From Microvirga sp. 3-52 (GTDB lineage Bacteria; Pseudomonadota; Alphaproteobacteria; Rhizobiales; Beijerinckiaceae): a stretch of 64,000 nt of DNA. Shown one piece after another: positions 46,982-55,079 of this stretch (position 1 is its first letter; each line of letters begins with the position of its first letter). The notes under the pieces are model-generated. The model was not told the DNA's origin and did no database searches. It was given only the letters and a program-made list of their open reading frames with translations. The translations under genes were made by a program, and so were the position numbers. Location: positions 1 through 64,000 of the forward strand of contig NZ_JAHAMK010000022.1 of the NCBI RefSeq assembly GCF_018383585.1. The letters run 5' to 3'.

Positions 46982-47551
46982 ATGGCTGAACTGGTAGTTG
47001 TCGGGTTCGACAACCCGAATGACGCGGACCGCGTCCTGACGGAGCTGACCCGCCTGAAGAGGGAATACCTGATCGATCTCGAAGATGCCGTCGTCGCCAT
47101 CCGCGATGCCGAGGGAGCGGTCCGCATCAAGCAGAGCGTCAACCTGGTGAAGCTCGGAGCCGCCTCGGGCGGCCTGTCCGGGGCGATGTGGGGCAGCCTC
47201 ATCGGGCTGCTGTTCCTCAATCCGCTCGCCGGGTTTGCCATCGGGGGGGCCGTCGGGGCCGGCTCGGGCGCCTTGTCGGGGAACATGATCGACTATGGCA
47301 TCAACGACGACTTCATCAGGTCGATCGGCGATACGCTGAAGCCCGAAACCTCGGCTCTGTTCCTGCTGGTGCGGAAGTCCCAGCCCGAGAAGGTGCTGGC
47401 CGAGTTGTCGGGGTTCAAGGGACACGTGATTCGCTCCTCGCTGTCGCCGGAGCAGGAGGCCAGGCTCCAGGCCGCCCTGTCGCAGGCGCACCCGCCGAGC
47501 CCGAGCGATGGCGTCGAGGCGGCCGGCACCATGGCGGCACAGCCAACCTGA
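46982..47551 (+). CDS. DUF1269-family membrane-associated protein
   Basis: A 189-residue protein. The N-terminal ferredoxin-like part (LVVVGFDNPNDADRVLTELT ... LEDAVVAIRD) precedes a glycine-rich hydrophobic hairpin (LIGLLFLNPLAGFAIGGAVG) and a C-terminal part with SALFLLVRKSQPEKVLAEL. DUF1269 proteins are often stress-induced in alphaproteobacteria, but no biochemical function is established. The start at 46982 follows GGAGGAC. It is preceded by an AGGGTTT promoter and followed after 31 bases by a small exported protein gene. Confidence 0.87.
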   Translation: MAELVVVGFDNPNDADRVLTELTRLKREYLIDLEDAVVAIRDAEGAVRIKQSVNLVKLGAASGGLSGAMWGSLIGLLFLNPLAGFAIGGAVGAGSGALSGNMIDYGINDDFIRSIGDTLKPETSALFLLVRKSQPEKVLAELSGFKGHVIRSSLSPEQEARLQAALSQAHPPSPSDGVEAAGTMAAQPT

Positions 47552-47582
47552 CGCGACGATCCACGCAGGAAAGGAGATCGAT

Positions 47583-47858
47583 ATGCTGTCCCGACGTTCC
47601 CTCCTGGCCGGATTACTCGGCGCGGTGGTGGCCATCCCGCTCGGCACGATCGCATCGACCGACGCGGAGGCCCAGCCGCGGCCTGACCGACGTCCTGAAA
47701 GGCCAAGGCGCGGCCGACCGCCGCCACGACGGCGGGAGCGTCGGCCACGGCCCCGTCCCGGTTTCGTCTGGGTACCGGGCCGCTGGAGCTGGAGCGCCCG
47801 CCGCGGTCGCTGGGTCTGGGTGTCAGGTCGTTGGGTCCGCCGCAGGGGCCGCTGGTAG
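47583..47858 (+). CDS. Small exported YXWGXW-like, Arg/Pro-rich protein
   Basis: A 91-residue protein. A signal peptide (SRRSLLAGLLGAVVAIPLGT) begins with twin arginines, and the mature part is very rich in Arg and Pro. It ends in aromatic repeats (WVPGRWSWSARRGRWVWVSG) that resemble YXWGXW-repeat envelope proteins. AAGGAGAT precedes the start. It probably forms an operon with the DUF1269 gene. Strong positive charge suggests binding to polyanions or the outer membrane surface; this is inference. Confidence 0.78.
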   Translation: MLSRRSLLAGLLGAVVAIPLGTIASTDAEAQPRPDRRPERPRRGRPPPRRRERRPRPRPGFVWVPGRWSWSARRGRWVWVSGRWVRRRGRW

Positions 47859-47909
47859 GCGGTAGGATGCGGCCGGTATCGCTCCACGATTGCGAGAGGG
47901 GAGTGAGGG

Positions 47910-48911
47910 ATGGAACTGCTGAACCCGATCGTGAACCCCGGAACCTCATACATTTCCACCGGCCGTCTGCCGTCCGCGGAGACCGTCAAGCGGCTCACGA
48001 CGGAAGCCCATGAACGGTTCCGGTTCATTGACCAGGGACACGTCTCGCAGGTCTATCCGGCGCTCGCCCGCGTGCCGGCCGACCTGTTCGGGATCTGCGT
48101 CGTGGGCACCGACGGCGGCGTCTTCTCGGTCGGGGACTCGGAGCACGAGTTCACCATCATGAGCGTCTCCAAGCCGTTCATCTTCGCGCTGATCTGCGAC
48201 CTGATCGGTGCGACGGGAGCCCGCGAAAGGCTTGGTGTGAACAGCACGGCGCACCCGTTCAACTCGCTTGCAGGCATCGAGCGCAATGCCGACGGCCGCA
48301 CGAACCCGATGGTGAATGCAGGCGCGATCGCGACCACAAGCCTCGTGCCCGGAGAGAGCATCGACGTGAAATGGCGCTTCATCCACGACGGGCTTTCCCG
48401 TTTCGCCGGCCGGGAATTGTCACTGAATGAGGAAGTCTACGCCTCGGCCTCTGAAACGAACTCCCGCAACCGGAGCATCGCCTGGATGCTCGAGAGCGTC
48501 GGCCGCATCTATTGCAACCCCGTCGAGGCCGTCGATCTCTACACGCGTCAATGTTCGCTCAACGTGAGCGCCAGGGATCTTGCTGTCATGGGTGCGACGC
48601 TCGCCGATGGAGGCTTCAATCCGGTCACGCGGGAGCAGGTGGTCAGTCCCGACACCTGCCACTATGCACTCGCCGTCATGTTGACCGCTGGAATGTACGA
48701 GACCTCCGGCGACTGGCTCTACGAGATCGGTCTACCGGGCAAGAGCGGCATCGGCGGCGGCATCGTCACGGTCTCCCCCGGCAAGGGCGGCCTCGGCACC
48801 TTTGCCCCGCCGCTCGACGAGGCGGGCAACAGCGTGAAGGGCCAACTGGTGGCGCAATTCCTGTCGCAGCGCCTTGGCCTCGACCTTCTGGTCTCGACAC
48901 CGGAGACATGA
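47910..48911 (+). CDS. glsA: Glutaminase A
   Basis: A 333-residue beta-lactamase-fold glutaminase converting glutamine to glutamate and ammonia. The catalytic serine and lysine are in IMSVSKPFIFAL. Other family marks are GRTNPMVNAGAIATTSL, ETNSRNRSIAWML, YTRQCSLNVSARDLAVMGA and GKSGIGGGIVTVSPGKGGLG. GGGAGTGAGG precedes the start. In bacteria GlsA helps acid tolerance by releasing ammonia, which would fit the stress-envelope genes around it. Confidence 0.95.
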   Translation: MELLNPIVNPGTSYISTGRLPSAETVKRLTTEAHERFRFIDQGHVSQVYPALARVPADLFGICVVGTDGGVFSVGDSEHEFTIMSVSKPFIFALICDLIGATGARERLGVNSTAHPFNSLAGIERNADGRTNPMVNAGAIATTSLVPGESIDVKWRFIHDGLSRFAGRELSLNEEVYASASETNSRNRSIAWMLESVGRIYCNPVEAVDLYTRQCSLNVSARDLAVMGATLADGGFNPVTREQVVSPDTCHYALAVMLTAGMYETSGDWLYEIGLPGKSGIGGGIVTVSPGKGGLGTFAPPLDEAGNSVKGQLVAQFLSQRLGLDLLVSTPET

Positions 48912-49094
48912 CGATACCCTGCCATGTCGTCGACGCCTTCAGGCCGCTCATCTGCTGAGGCATCCATGACGGGCGCAACGACCCTCAATCACGTGCGGTC
49001 GGAAGAGCAGGCCTCCTGGATTCGCATGACCGCCCTCGCGCTCGGCTAGGCGATCATGTCCTTCAACCGATCATCAGGGCGGCCAACGCGCCGA

Positions 49095-49319
49095 TCAGGG
49101 GGGTTGTTCGAGCCTGCCTGCCAGAAAGCGGAACAGGAGCGCGAGCAAGGCGCAGATCGCGCTGCCGATCAGGTCCGCGGAGACGGTCATCGGGAGGCTC
49201 GCCACGCCCAGGGCCGTCGCGATCGCGAGGATCACCATCAGCACGGCGGCGCCGAGCAGGATCCAGCTCAGGCTATACAGCAGGTGAGCCGAGATGTTGA
49301 ACCCTATGCGGATGCGCAT
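49095..49319 (-). CDS. Small membrane protein, function unknown
   Basis: A 74-residue protein with two hydrophobic helices (SWILLGAAVLMVILAIATAL; SADLIGSAICALLALLFRFL). GGGAG stands before the start. I do not recognise a family. The amphipathic start and regular helices make it more likely real than a chance frame, but there is no supporting neighbour on this strand. The plus-strand frames overlapping it look like shadows. Confidence 0.5.
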   Translation of the reverse strand: MRIRIGFNISAHLLYSLSWILLGAAVLMVILAIATALGVASLPMTVSADLIGSAICALLALLFRFLAGRLEQPP

Positions 49320-49715
49320 GTCTCGCTCCCGTCACGATCGACTTGCCCTCGCTGCGGCGGATCCCTTAACCGGCGGCGCACCAGAGGCATGCCCCTGCAC
49401 GAGACTACCGACGGTGGGTCACGACGCCATCAGGTGTAACCCCAGTCGGACGTGGGAAATGTCCTGAGGACGCGGTGAAAATGCAGCCTTTGTCAAACCG
49501 CCATGCCATGCCTCCACTGCAACCGGCAGACTGTCCCGCATCTTCAGGCTTCCGCAACGGTCCGCCGGAGGATGGTTGAAACCGCCCCGATTGGGGCCTC
49601 GCACCCGACGATCCCAGGGTTTCCCCCAATATGCGAGCGCGAGGCAATGGCGGAATCTGATGTCATCCGTGGCTCATCCCGGGTCTGCGATCCGTAAACG
49701 AGAAGGGAAGGTCCG
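49320..49715. other. Intergenic region before glycine-zipper lipoprotein copy 2
   Basis: These 396 bases lack a gene. They include a GCCCCGATTGGGGC hairpin near 49584-49597 just ahead of the AGGGTTT promoter described separately, and the ribosome site GAAGGGAAGG before the lipoprotein start. Confidence 0.5.
49614..49659 (+). promoter_or_regulatory. AGGGTTT-type promoter upstream of glycine-zipper lipoprotein copy 2
   Basis: CCAGGGTTTCCCC begins at 49614, and AATCTG or GAATCT at 49653-49659 lies 37-38 bases after the A. The upstream half-site is weak (TTGGGGC about 23 bases before). CCCCCAAT after AGGGTTT is shared almost exactly with the site at 50246. Confidence 0.45.
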
Positions 49716-49991
49716 ATGAGGAAGATCACGACAGCCATCGCCGCCGGTGCGCTCACGCTCTCCGTCGCGGCTTGCGAGACACCCGGCGAACGGGCGGTTG
49801 GCGGCGCCGCCCTCGGCGGCCTCGCGGGGGCCGCAATCGGCGGCGCCGCGACGGGCCGGGTGGGCGGAGCCCTGGCCGGAGGGGCGATCGGCGCGGCGGG
49901 CGGCGCCATCGTCGGCAGCGCGACCGCCCCGCGGAATCCATGCCCCTACGGCACCTATCGCGATCGCTTCGGCAACATCTACTGCCGCTGA
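49716..49991 (+). CDS. Glycine-zipper lipoprotein, copy 2
   Basis: A 91-residue protein, collinear and about 73% identical by eye with the copy at 46397-46672. The lipobox is GALTLSVAAC (Cys 20), the glycine zipper GGAALGGLAGAAIGGAATG, and the C-terminal domain PCPYGTYRDRFGNIYCR. The same length and ends show a gene duplication; the copies now lie on opposite strands about 3 kb apart. An AGGGTTT-type promoter lies about 100 bases upstream. Confidence 0.85.
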   Translation: MRKITTAIAAGALTLSVAACETPGERAVGGAALGGLAGAAIGGAATGRVGGALAGGAIGAAGGAIVGSATAPRNPCPYGTYRDRFGNIYCR

Positions 49992-50101
49992 GGCCGGGAA
50001 CCCGGCGTCAACCGAGGATCGCTTCGGTCGGACCCGCTGGGCGAATGTCCATTCCACGTCAACAGCGCCAGACACTGTACCGGCAACGGGCAGGGGGGGG
50101 G

Positions 50102-50139
50102 GCCTCTTGGGCTGGGGCACCCGACCAAGCCCAAGAGGC
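50102..50139. terminator. Strong hairpin after glycine-zipper lipoprotein copy 2
   Basis: GCCTCTTGGGCT (50102-50113) pairs perfectly with AGCCCAAGAGGC (50128-50139) around a 14-base loop; a run of G (50093-50102) precedes it. There is no U-run. It lies between two co-oriented genes that each have an AGGGTTT promoter, so it could separate their transcripts. Confidence 0.5.
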
Positions 50140-50223
50140 ACCCGCCGAACCGGGATGGTGCCGCAGCCCACCGCCGTCGGACCGTCATCGAAGCCACTCT
50201 TCGAGGCGCGGTCGGTCCATCGC

Positions 50224-50290
50224 TCAGGGTATGTCCTCCCGATTTTCAGGGTTTTCCCCAATGGTCCCGCCGACGGAGCCACGGCATAGT
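50224..50290 (+). promoter_or_regulatory. Promoter with tandem TCAGGGT sites upstream of lipoprotein/L,D-transpeptidase genes
   Basis: TCAGGGTAT (50224) and TCAGGGTTT (50246-50254) are direct repeats exactly 22 bases apart. CATAGT (50285-50290) lies 37 bases after the A of AGGGTTT. The lipoprotein start is 50 bases downstream. Spacing and order match the response-regulator promoter at 10033-10099. Confidence 0.55.
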
Positions 50291-50339
50291 TTCCCCGCCC
50301 GCGAAACGGATGCGGGGAACTCTGCGGGAGAGAGACGTC

Positions 50340-50804
50340 ATGCGGGGTCGATACGCTCTGTCCGGCACGGTCATGGCGCTTGCCGTTGGCGGATGCATGT
50401 CGACAGCCGACGAGAGCCCGGCTGCTGGTACCGGCCCGATCGTACCTGCCGCCTTTGAACGGGAGCGCCTGATCGGACGGTGGGGCGTGGCGTCCTTCCA
50501 CGACGAGAAAGACCGAAGACGCACCGAGAGCGAGGCGCGAGCCCAGTGCGGCCAGGCCTATGCCATCACGAAAGGGCCGACGGACGGGGTGATGATGCAC
50601 GTCGCCGACGACCCGAAGCGCTACGAACTGCGGCTCAAGGGCAACGCCGCGGGCCGGACGTATCTCGGGTTCGAGGCGCCTCCGGGCCATCCGCAGGACC
50701 GCGAGATCCTGTCCTCGACCGCCGACCTGATGACCATGCGCTTCGTCGATCCGGACGCGAACCGGCGATATGGCACATTCGTGTACGTCCGCTGCCGTGC
50801 CTGA
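50340..50804 (+). CDS. Lipoprotein of unknown function
   Basis: A 154-residue protein with a signal peptide and lipobox (ALAVGGCMS, Cys about 19). The mature domain starts ERERLIGRWGVASFHDEKDR and contains GRTYLGFEAPPGHPQDREIL. It could be a small lipocalin-like beta domain, but I do not recognise the family. GGGAG precedes the start at 50340. It is followed after 34 bases by an L,D-transpeptidase gene, so a role in the cell wall or envelope is plausible. Confidence 0.78.
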   Translation: MRGRYALSGTVMALAVGGCMSTADESPAAGTGPIVPAAFERERLIGRWGVASFHDEKDRRRTESEARAQCGQAYAITKGPTDGVMMHVADDPKRYELRLKGNAAGRTYLGFEAPPGHPQDREILSSTADLMTMRFVDPDANRRYGTFVYVRCRA

Positions 50805-50838
50805 CGATCGAAGCCGCTCATTCATCCGGGAGAACACC

Positions 50839-51495
50839 ATGATCCAAAGGACGCCGTCGTCACTCACGGCACCTGCAAAGGTGCTCCAGGGGCTTGCCGT
50901 CCTGGCCAGTGTCGGCCTGCTGGCCTGCCTCCCTGTTCCCGCAACGGCCCAGGCGCGCATGCCGGTTGCGGCGCCGGAGACGCTTGACGTCGGTGACGAG
51001 CCGGGTCGCATCTCGACGGAAGAGACCGTGATTCACGGAGGGCCCTATGCCCGGCAAGCCGTGCTCTTCCGGTCGAATGAGCCTCCTGGGACGCTCGTCG
51101 TCCACACCTCGGAACGGTTCGTATATCTCGTCCAGGGTAACAACCGCGCCTTGCGCTACGGCATCGGTGTAGGCCGCGAAGGCTTCCAGTGGTCCGGGCT
51201 CGTGCGGGTCAGCCGCAAGGCCGAGTGGCCGGACTGGCGCCCTCCGCCGGAGATGATCGCCCGGCAACCCTATCTGCCGCGCTTCATGGCTGGCGGTCCG
51301 GGCAATCCCATGGGGGCCCGTGCCCTCTATCTCGGCTCGACGGTCTTCCGCATCCACGGAACCAACCAGCCGGAAACCATTGGTCAGTCGATCTCGTCCG
51401 GCTGCTTCCGCCTGGCCAACGGCGACATCATCGACCTCTACGCCCGCGTGCCGCTCGGCACGAAAGTGGTCGTGCGCCACGGTGCCAGCCTGTGA
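50839..51495 (+). CDS. L,D-transpeptidase (YkuD family)
   Basis: A 218-residue exported enzyme. The signal peptide (LAVLASVGLLACLPVPATAQ) is followed by a YkuD domain. This includes FVYLVQGNNRALRYGIGVGR and the catalytic FRIHGTNQPETIGQSISSGC with HxxN and SxGCxR, the cysteine being the nucleophile. Such enzymes form 3-3 crosslinks or attach proteins to peptidoglycan. CCGGGAGA precedes the start. It lies between a lipoprotein and a solute-binding protein, probably in one transcript from the AGGGTTT promoter at 50224. Confidence 0.92.
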   Translation: MIQRTPSSLTAPAKVLQGLAVLASVGLLACLPVPATAQARMPVAAPETLDVGDEPGRISTEETVIHGGPYARQAVLFRSNEPPGTLVVHTSERFVYLVQGNNRALRYGIGVGREGFQWSGLVRVSRKAEWPDWRPPPEMIARQPYLPRFMAGGPGNPMGARALYLGSTVFRIHGTNQPETIGQSISSGCFRLANGDIIDLYARVPLGTKVVVRHGASL

Positions 51496-51543
51496 CTAAT
51501 ACGGGTTCGCGGACCCGACCGTCGCTCATGGAGTCCATGTCTC

Positions 51544-52581
51544 ATGTGGAACGTCGCCAAAGCCTTCGGATCTTCCGCCACAGCGGGCCTTACCGCTGCC
51601 TTGCTGCTCGCTTTCGCCGCGCCCGCCGCGGCGGGAACGCTCGAGACGGTCAGACAGCGGGGCGTCCTGCAGTGCGGTGTCAGCGAAGGCCTGTATGGCT
51701 TTTCCGAGAGGAACGGCCAGGGCGAATGGTCGGGCTTCGACGTGGATTTCTGCCGCGCGGTGGCGGGCGCGGTCCTCGACGATCCCGGGAAGGTGACGTT
51801 CGTGCCTCTGTCCGCGAGTGAGCGGTTCGAGGCCCTCCGCGCGGGCCGGATCGATCTGTTGTCCCGAAACTCGACCTGGACCCTGGAGCGGGAGGCCGGC
51901 CTTGGGCTCGCCTTCGCGGGCGTGACCTACCACGACGGCCAGGGCTTTATGGTCATGCGAGACCTCAACGTCATGTCCGCCCTCGAACTCGATCGGGCCA
52001 GGGTCTGTGTCGAGGCGGGAACGACGAGTCAAGCCAACGTCGCCGACTTCTTCGCCGCCAATTCCATGACGTTCGAGGAGCACGCCTTCCCGAATGCGGC
52101 GGCCGCGCTCGAGGCGTTCCGATCGGGCCAGTGCAATGTCCTGACGAGGGATCAGTCCGCCCTCTACGCCGAGCGCCTCAGGCTGCCGCGACCCGCCGAT
52201 GCCGTTGTCCTGCCCGATGTCATCTCGAAGGAGCCGCTCGGGCCCGTGACGCGGGCCGACGACTTCGCCTGGTTCAACGTGGTGAAATGGGTGAACTTCG
52301 CCCTCGTCAACGCGGAGGAAATCGGGATCACGGCGGGGAACGCTGGCGAGGCGGCGGGCTCGCGCAAGCCGGACGTGCGCCGCTTCGCGGGTGCAGAGGG
52401 CGGGCTGGGCCGGCTGCTCGGACTCGACGACGCCTGGGCGATCCGCGCGGTCCGGGCCGGCGGCAACTACAGTGAGATCTACGAGCGGAACATCGGGGTC
52501 AAGTCGCGCCTCGGCATCCCGCGTGGCCTCAACCAGCTCTGGAGCATGGGGGGCATCCTCTACGCTCCTCCGCTCCGGTGA
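51544..52581 (+). CDS. Amino-acid ABC transporter substrate-binding protein (AapJ-like), orphan
   Basis: A 345-residue periplasmic protein. A signal peptide (GLTAALLLAFAAPAAA) precedes a family 3 binding fold: TLETVRQRGVLQCGVSEGLY, GFDVDFCRAVAGAVL, VTYHDGQGFMVMRDLNVMSA and the C-terminal GIPRGLNQLWSMGGILYAPP. This is the pattern of the general L-amino-acid binding protein AapJ. No matching permeases or ATPase follow; an exporter-type membrane domain does. It might serve a remote importer or act as a sensor; this is inference. Confidence 0.9.
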   Translation: MWNVAKAFGSSATAGLTAALLLAFAAPAAAGTLETVRQRGVLQCGVSEGLYGFSERNGQGEWSGFDVDFCRAVAGAVLDDPGKVTFVPLSASERFEALRAGRIDLLSRNSTWTLEREAGLGLAFAGVTYHDGQGFMVMRDLNVMSALELDRARVCVEAGTTSQANVADFFAANSMTFEEHAFPNAAAALEAFRSGQCNVLTRDQSALYAERLRLPRPADAVVLPDVISKEPLGPVTRADDFAWFNVVKWVNFALVNAEEIGITAGNAGEAAGSRKPDVRRFAGAEGGLGRLLGLDDAWAIRAVRAGGNYSEIYERNIGVKSRLGIPRGLNQLWSMGGILYAPPLR

Positions 52582-52599
52582 GTGCGTGGAGGCCGTCAG

Positions 52600-53511
52600 T
52601 TGCCTGAGTTCTATCGGCTGCTCTGGCGCCAGACGAAACCGACGCAACTCCTGCTGATCGGGCTCTCGCTCGCTATTGCCGTCCTTGCCGCCGTGCCGCT
52701 CTATTTCCAGCAGATGCTGATCAATGGGCTGGCGTACGGCGGCATCTCGCTGCATCAGGTGCTGGTGCTCGGCGCTCAATACGCGGCGGCAGCCCTGCTC
52801 GCCATCGGCCTCAAGCTTTACCTGCAATACCGGAGCGCGATGCTCGGCGAGACCATCGTCCGCCGTATCCGCGGCCGCATTCTGTCCAATCACGCCCGCA
52901 AGCGCTATGCCGGTGACGCGAACCGGACGGCGGACGGGACCGTCGTCAGCATGCTGACGTCCGAGGCCGAAAACGTCGGCCTTTTCGTCGGCGAGGCGAT
53001 CACGACGCCGCTCCTGGAATTCGGAACCCTTCTTAGCGTCCTCGTCTTCATCACGATGAGCGAGCCACTCCTGGGCGCGTTCATCGTTGCCATCGCGGTG
53101 CCGCAAGCCGTGATCGTGGTCGCTGTCCAGGGTCCGGTGAACACTCTCGTGAAAAGGCGCTTGGAGCTTATGCGAACGGCAGCGGACCGGACGGTCGATG
53201 CAGCGAATCCATGGCCGGAGGCGACGATCCTGGAGGTCTTCGACGATGTCTTCCGCACCCGCCGGCGGATTCACATCCGCAAGCTGTCCTCGAAGGCGGC
53301 GCTCAATGCGCTGGCTGCCCTCGGCGTCGTCGGCATCCTCGTGCTGGGAGGCTGGCTCGTGCTCCGGGGCGAGACCGACGTCGGGACGGTCGTAGCCGCT
53401 CTGACCGGGATGTCCCGCATCGACCGCCCCTGGAAGACCCTGGTCAAGTTCTACCGTTCGCTCGGCATGATCATGGTGCGCTACGGGATGCTGGCGGACG
53501 CTCTCGCGTGA
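52600..53511 (+). CDS. ABC exporter transmembrane domain lacking an ATPase domain
   Basis: About 303 residues with six predicted helices of the type I exporter fold (LLIGLSLAIAVLAAVPLYFQ, TPLLEFGTLLSVLVFITMSE, ALGVVGILVLGGWLVLRGE). The protein stops just where the linker to the nucleotide-binding domain would begin, and no Walker motif lies downstream. A TTG at 52600 with GGAGG 7 bases upstream is the best start; GTG at 52582 directly abuts the previous stop. It may be a truncated exporter or a genuine domain working with a separate ATPase. Confidence 0.72.
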   Translation: MPEFYRLLWRQTKPTQLLLIGLSLAIAVLAAVPLYFQQMLINGLAYGGISLHQVLVLGAQYAAAALLAIGLKLYLQYRSAMLGETIVRRIRGRILSNHARKRYAGDANRTADGTVVSMLTSEAENVGLFVGEAITTPLLEFGTLLSVLVFITMSEPLLGAFIVAIAVPQAVIVVAVQGPVNTLVKRRLELMRTAADRTVDAANPWPEATILEVFDDVFRTRRRIHIRKLSSKAALNALAALGVVGILVLGGWLVLRGETDVGTVVAALTGMSRIDRPWKTLVKFYRSLGMIMVRYGMLADALA

Positions 53512-53628
53512 CACGGCCCATCCCGATACCGGTCGCGTCATGGGCAGGCAAAGGAACGTACTGGACGATCCTGTGATCTTCTCCGAGCATCGGGGCTCCC
53601 GATCGGGACGCACAAAGAGGTTCGCCTC

Positions 53629-53745
53629 ATGTAGAGCGACAGCTTCCGGCCGTTCCTGCCCGCGGAGGACGAGATCGTCAGTCGCCTCAGGGGCGATCTC
53701 GATCATCTGGGCGATGGCCTGCGCCGCAAGATGGATCCCGATTGA
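53629..53745 (+). pseudogene. N-terminal remnant of a beta-helix protein paralogue
   Basis: Reading from an ATG at 53629, codon 2 is TAG. The frame then gives SDSFRPFLPAEDEIVSRLRG and LDHLGDGLRR before a second stop. This matches NLDDFRPLLPAEEVVLSRL and LDRLGDGVR of the intact protein at 43148-44887. Only about 36 residues remain. It shows that a second copy of that gene once stood here. Confidence 0.75.
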
Positions 53746-53802
53746 TAGGCCTTCGACAGTCAGCGCGGGAGGCGAACTGGCTCGGAAAAGCGGAGGACAC
53801 GA

Positions 53803-54762
53803 TCAGAACCGGGCACTGATGCCAAGGATCGGCCCATGCTGGAGCATGTCGAACTCGTAACGCTGTCGACCCTCACCCTCGGTGTAGTCCGCGTAGAGCG
53901 CCCGGTAGCCGATCATGCCCGAGAAGGTGATGCCCTGGTACGTGCCCAACTCAAATCCGTAGGCGCCGATGGCCTGCCAGGAGAAGTCGCTGCCGACCCC
54001 GAAGCCGCCGATGTCGCCGCGCAGGAGGAGTTCATGACCCGGTGCCACGGTGTAGCGCACTCTTGCGCCGATCATGGGATCGAGCCAGTTGACGGAGCCG
54101 GAGCGGACCAAGGCCCGCGCGCCCGCTACCTCAAGATCGCCGATGTCGACCGTACCTGCGATACCGAGCGAGAGGTTCGCCTCCTGATACCAGTAACGCG
54201 CGCCGGCAAGGATGTCGAAGGCGACCGGCCCCGAGCGGGCGACCTCGTAGGCAGCGCCGACTTCGACAATGGCCATCTCGATGTCGAGGTTAAGGGATGT
54301 GCCGAGCGCTCCCGTCACGCCCGGCGCCAGCGAGCGGGTCCGGACGCTGGCGCTATCCGCCCCGATCTTGCTCCAGACCGCATTTCCCAGGAGGGCTAAG
54401 GGGCCGTTGCGCGCCTCGAAGTCTCCCATCAGGGCCACGAGGGTGTCGCTCTCCCTGACGATATCAGCAAAACTCGCATCGACCTTCACCGAGCGCCCAC
54501 GCACGGTCGTCGTGCCGTTCAGGCTGGTGAGCCAGCCGTAGGGCACGAAGCGGAAACTCCATGCGGGCGGCAGAGCAGGCGGCGCTGCAACGGCGGGTGG
54601 CGGCACGGCCGACAGATCGGCCGCACCGACCGTGCTTCCTGCTCCGGCGAGGACGCACAGCGTCAGGAAGACGTTGCAGGACAAGCACCGCAGGCGCACG
54701 CCAGCCGGTATGCTTCGAGCGAAACGTCCCACAGGATCCTCCCCGCAATTCCCGTTGGGCAT
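53803..54762 (-). CDS. Outer-membrane beta-barrel protein
   Basis: A 319-residue protein. A signal-like region (CNVFLTLCVLAGAGSTVGAA) and a proline-rich linker (PPPAVAAPPALPPAW) precede a series of alternating beta-strands. These include FRFVPYGWLTSLNGTTTV, LLGNAVWSKIGADSA and FDILAGARYWYQEAN, and the chain ends with terminal phenylalanine (ILGISARF), typical of barrels folded by BAM. The start is uncertain because no strong ribosome site precedes 54762. Function unknown; porin-like or structural. It stands alone on this strand. Confidence 0.8.
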   Translation of the reverse strand: MPNGNCGEDPVGRFARSIPAGVRLRCLSCNVFLTLCVLAGAGSTVGAADLSAVPPPAVAAPPALPPAWSFRFVPYGWLTSLNGTTTVRGRSVKVDASFADIVRESDTLVALMGDFEARNGPLALLGNAVWSKIGADSASVRTRSLAPGVTGALGTSLNLDIEMAIVEVGAAYEVARSGPVAFDILAGARYWYQEANLSLGIAGTVDIGDLEVAGARALVRSGSVNWLDPMIGARVRYTVAPGHELLLRGDIGGFGVGSDFSWQAIGAYGFELGTYQGITFSGMIGYRALYADYTEGEGRQRYEFDMLQHGPILGISARF

Positions 54763-54967
54763 CAGATCACACTCATCCTCGGATGACCATAGATCACCTG
54801 CAACGGCGTCGTTGCCGATGGCCCTTGAGCGTATTGCACGGCCGGATCGCGGATGCGATGACGAGCCGGGCGGAACGGCGACGACGAGGTCGCGGTCCTC
54901 TCATCATCCGTCCCACGACCGTCGAGCTATAACCAGCCCAGTGCCGAGGGGATCGCCTGCCGGAATG

Positions 54968-55011
54968 TCAGGGTTTCCCCCGGTGGTTCCGCCTCCCGCG
55001 TCCGGTATACT
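54968..55011 (+). promoter_or_regulatory. AGGGTTT-type promoter upstream of alkylsulfatase remnant
   Basis: TCAGGGTTTCCCCC starts at 54968. TATACT (55006-55011) lies exactly 36 bases after the A of AGGGTTT and is the best -10 among all copies. The upstream half-site is weak (CGAGGGG). GGTTCCGCC between them is nearly shared with the 50246 copy (GGTCCCGCC). Confidence 0.5.
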
Positions 55012-55079
55012 TTACCGAGCTCTCGGTGCGGCCTTTGCGGTCGGCAGCCACATCGTCTTGAACGAGAGCCCGGCACGGG

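Noticed and set aside
46397..48028. 543-codon minus-strand frame
   Set aside because: Only its last 91 codons (the glycine-zipper lipoprotein) look like protein; the rest is Arg/Pro-rich antisense of DUF1269 and neighbouring genes.
48966..49049. 27-codon plus-strand frame after glsA (MTGATTLNHVRSEEQASWIR)
   Set aside because: It reads like the start of a protein but stops after ALALG, with no continuation in other frames that I can identify; too short to call.
51526..53706. 726-codon minus-strand frame
   Set aside because: It is antisense to the binding protein and ABC domain genes, which have signal peptide, family motifs and ribosome sites; the minus frame resembles no family.
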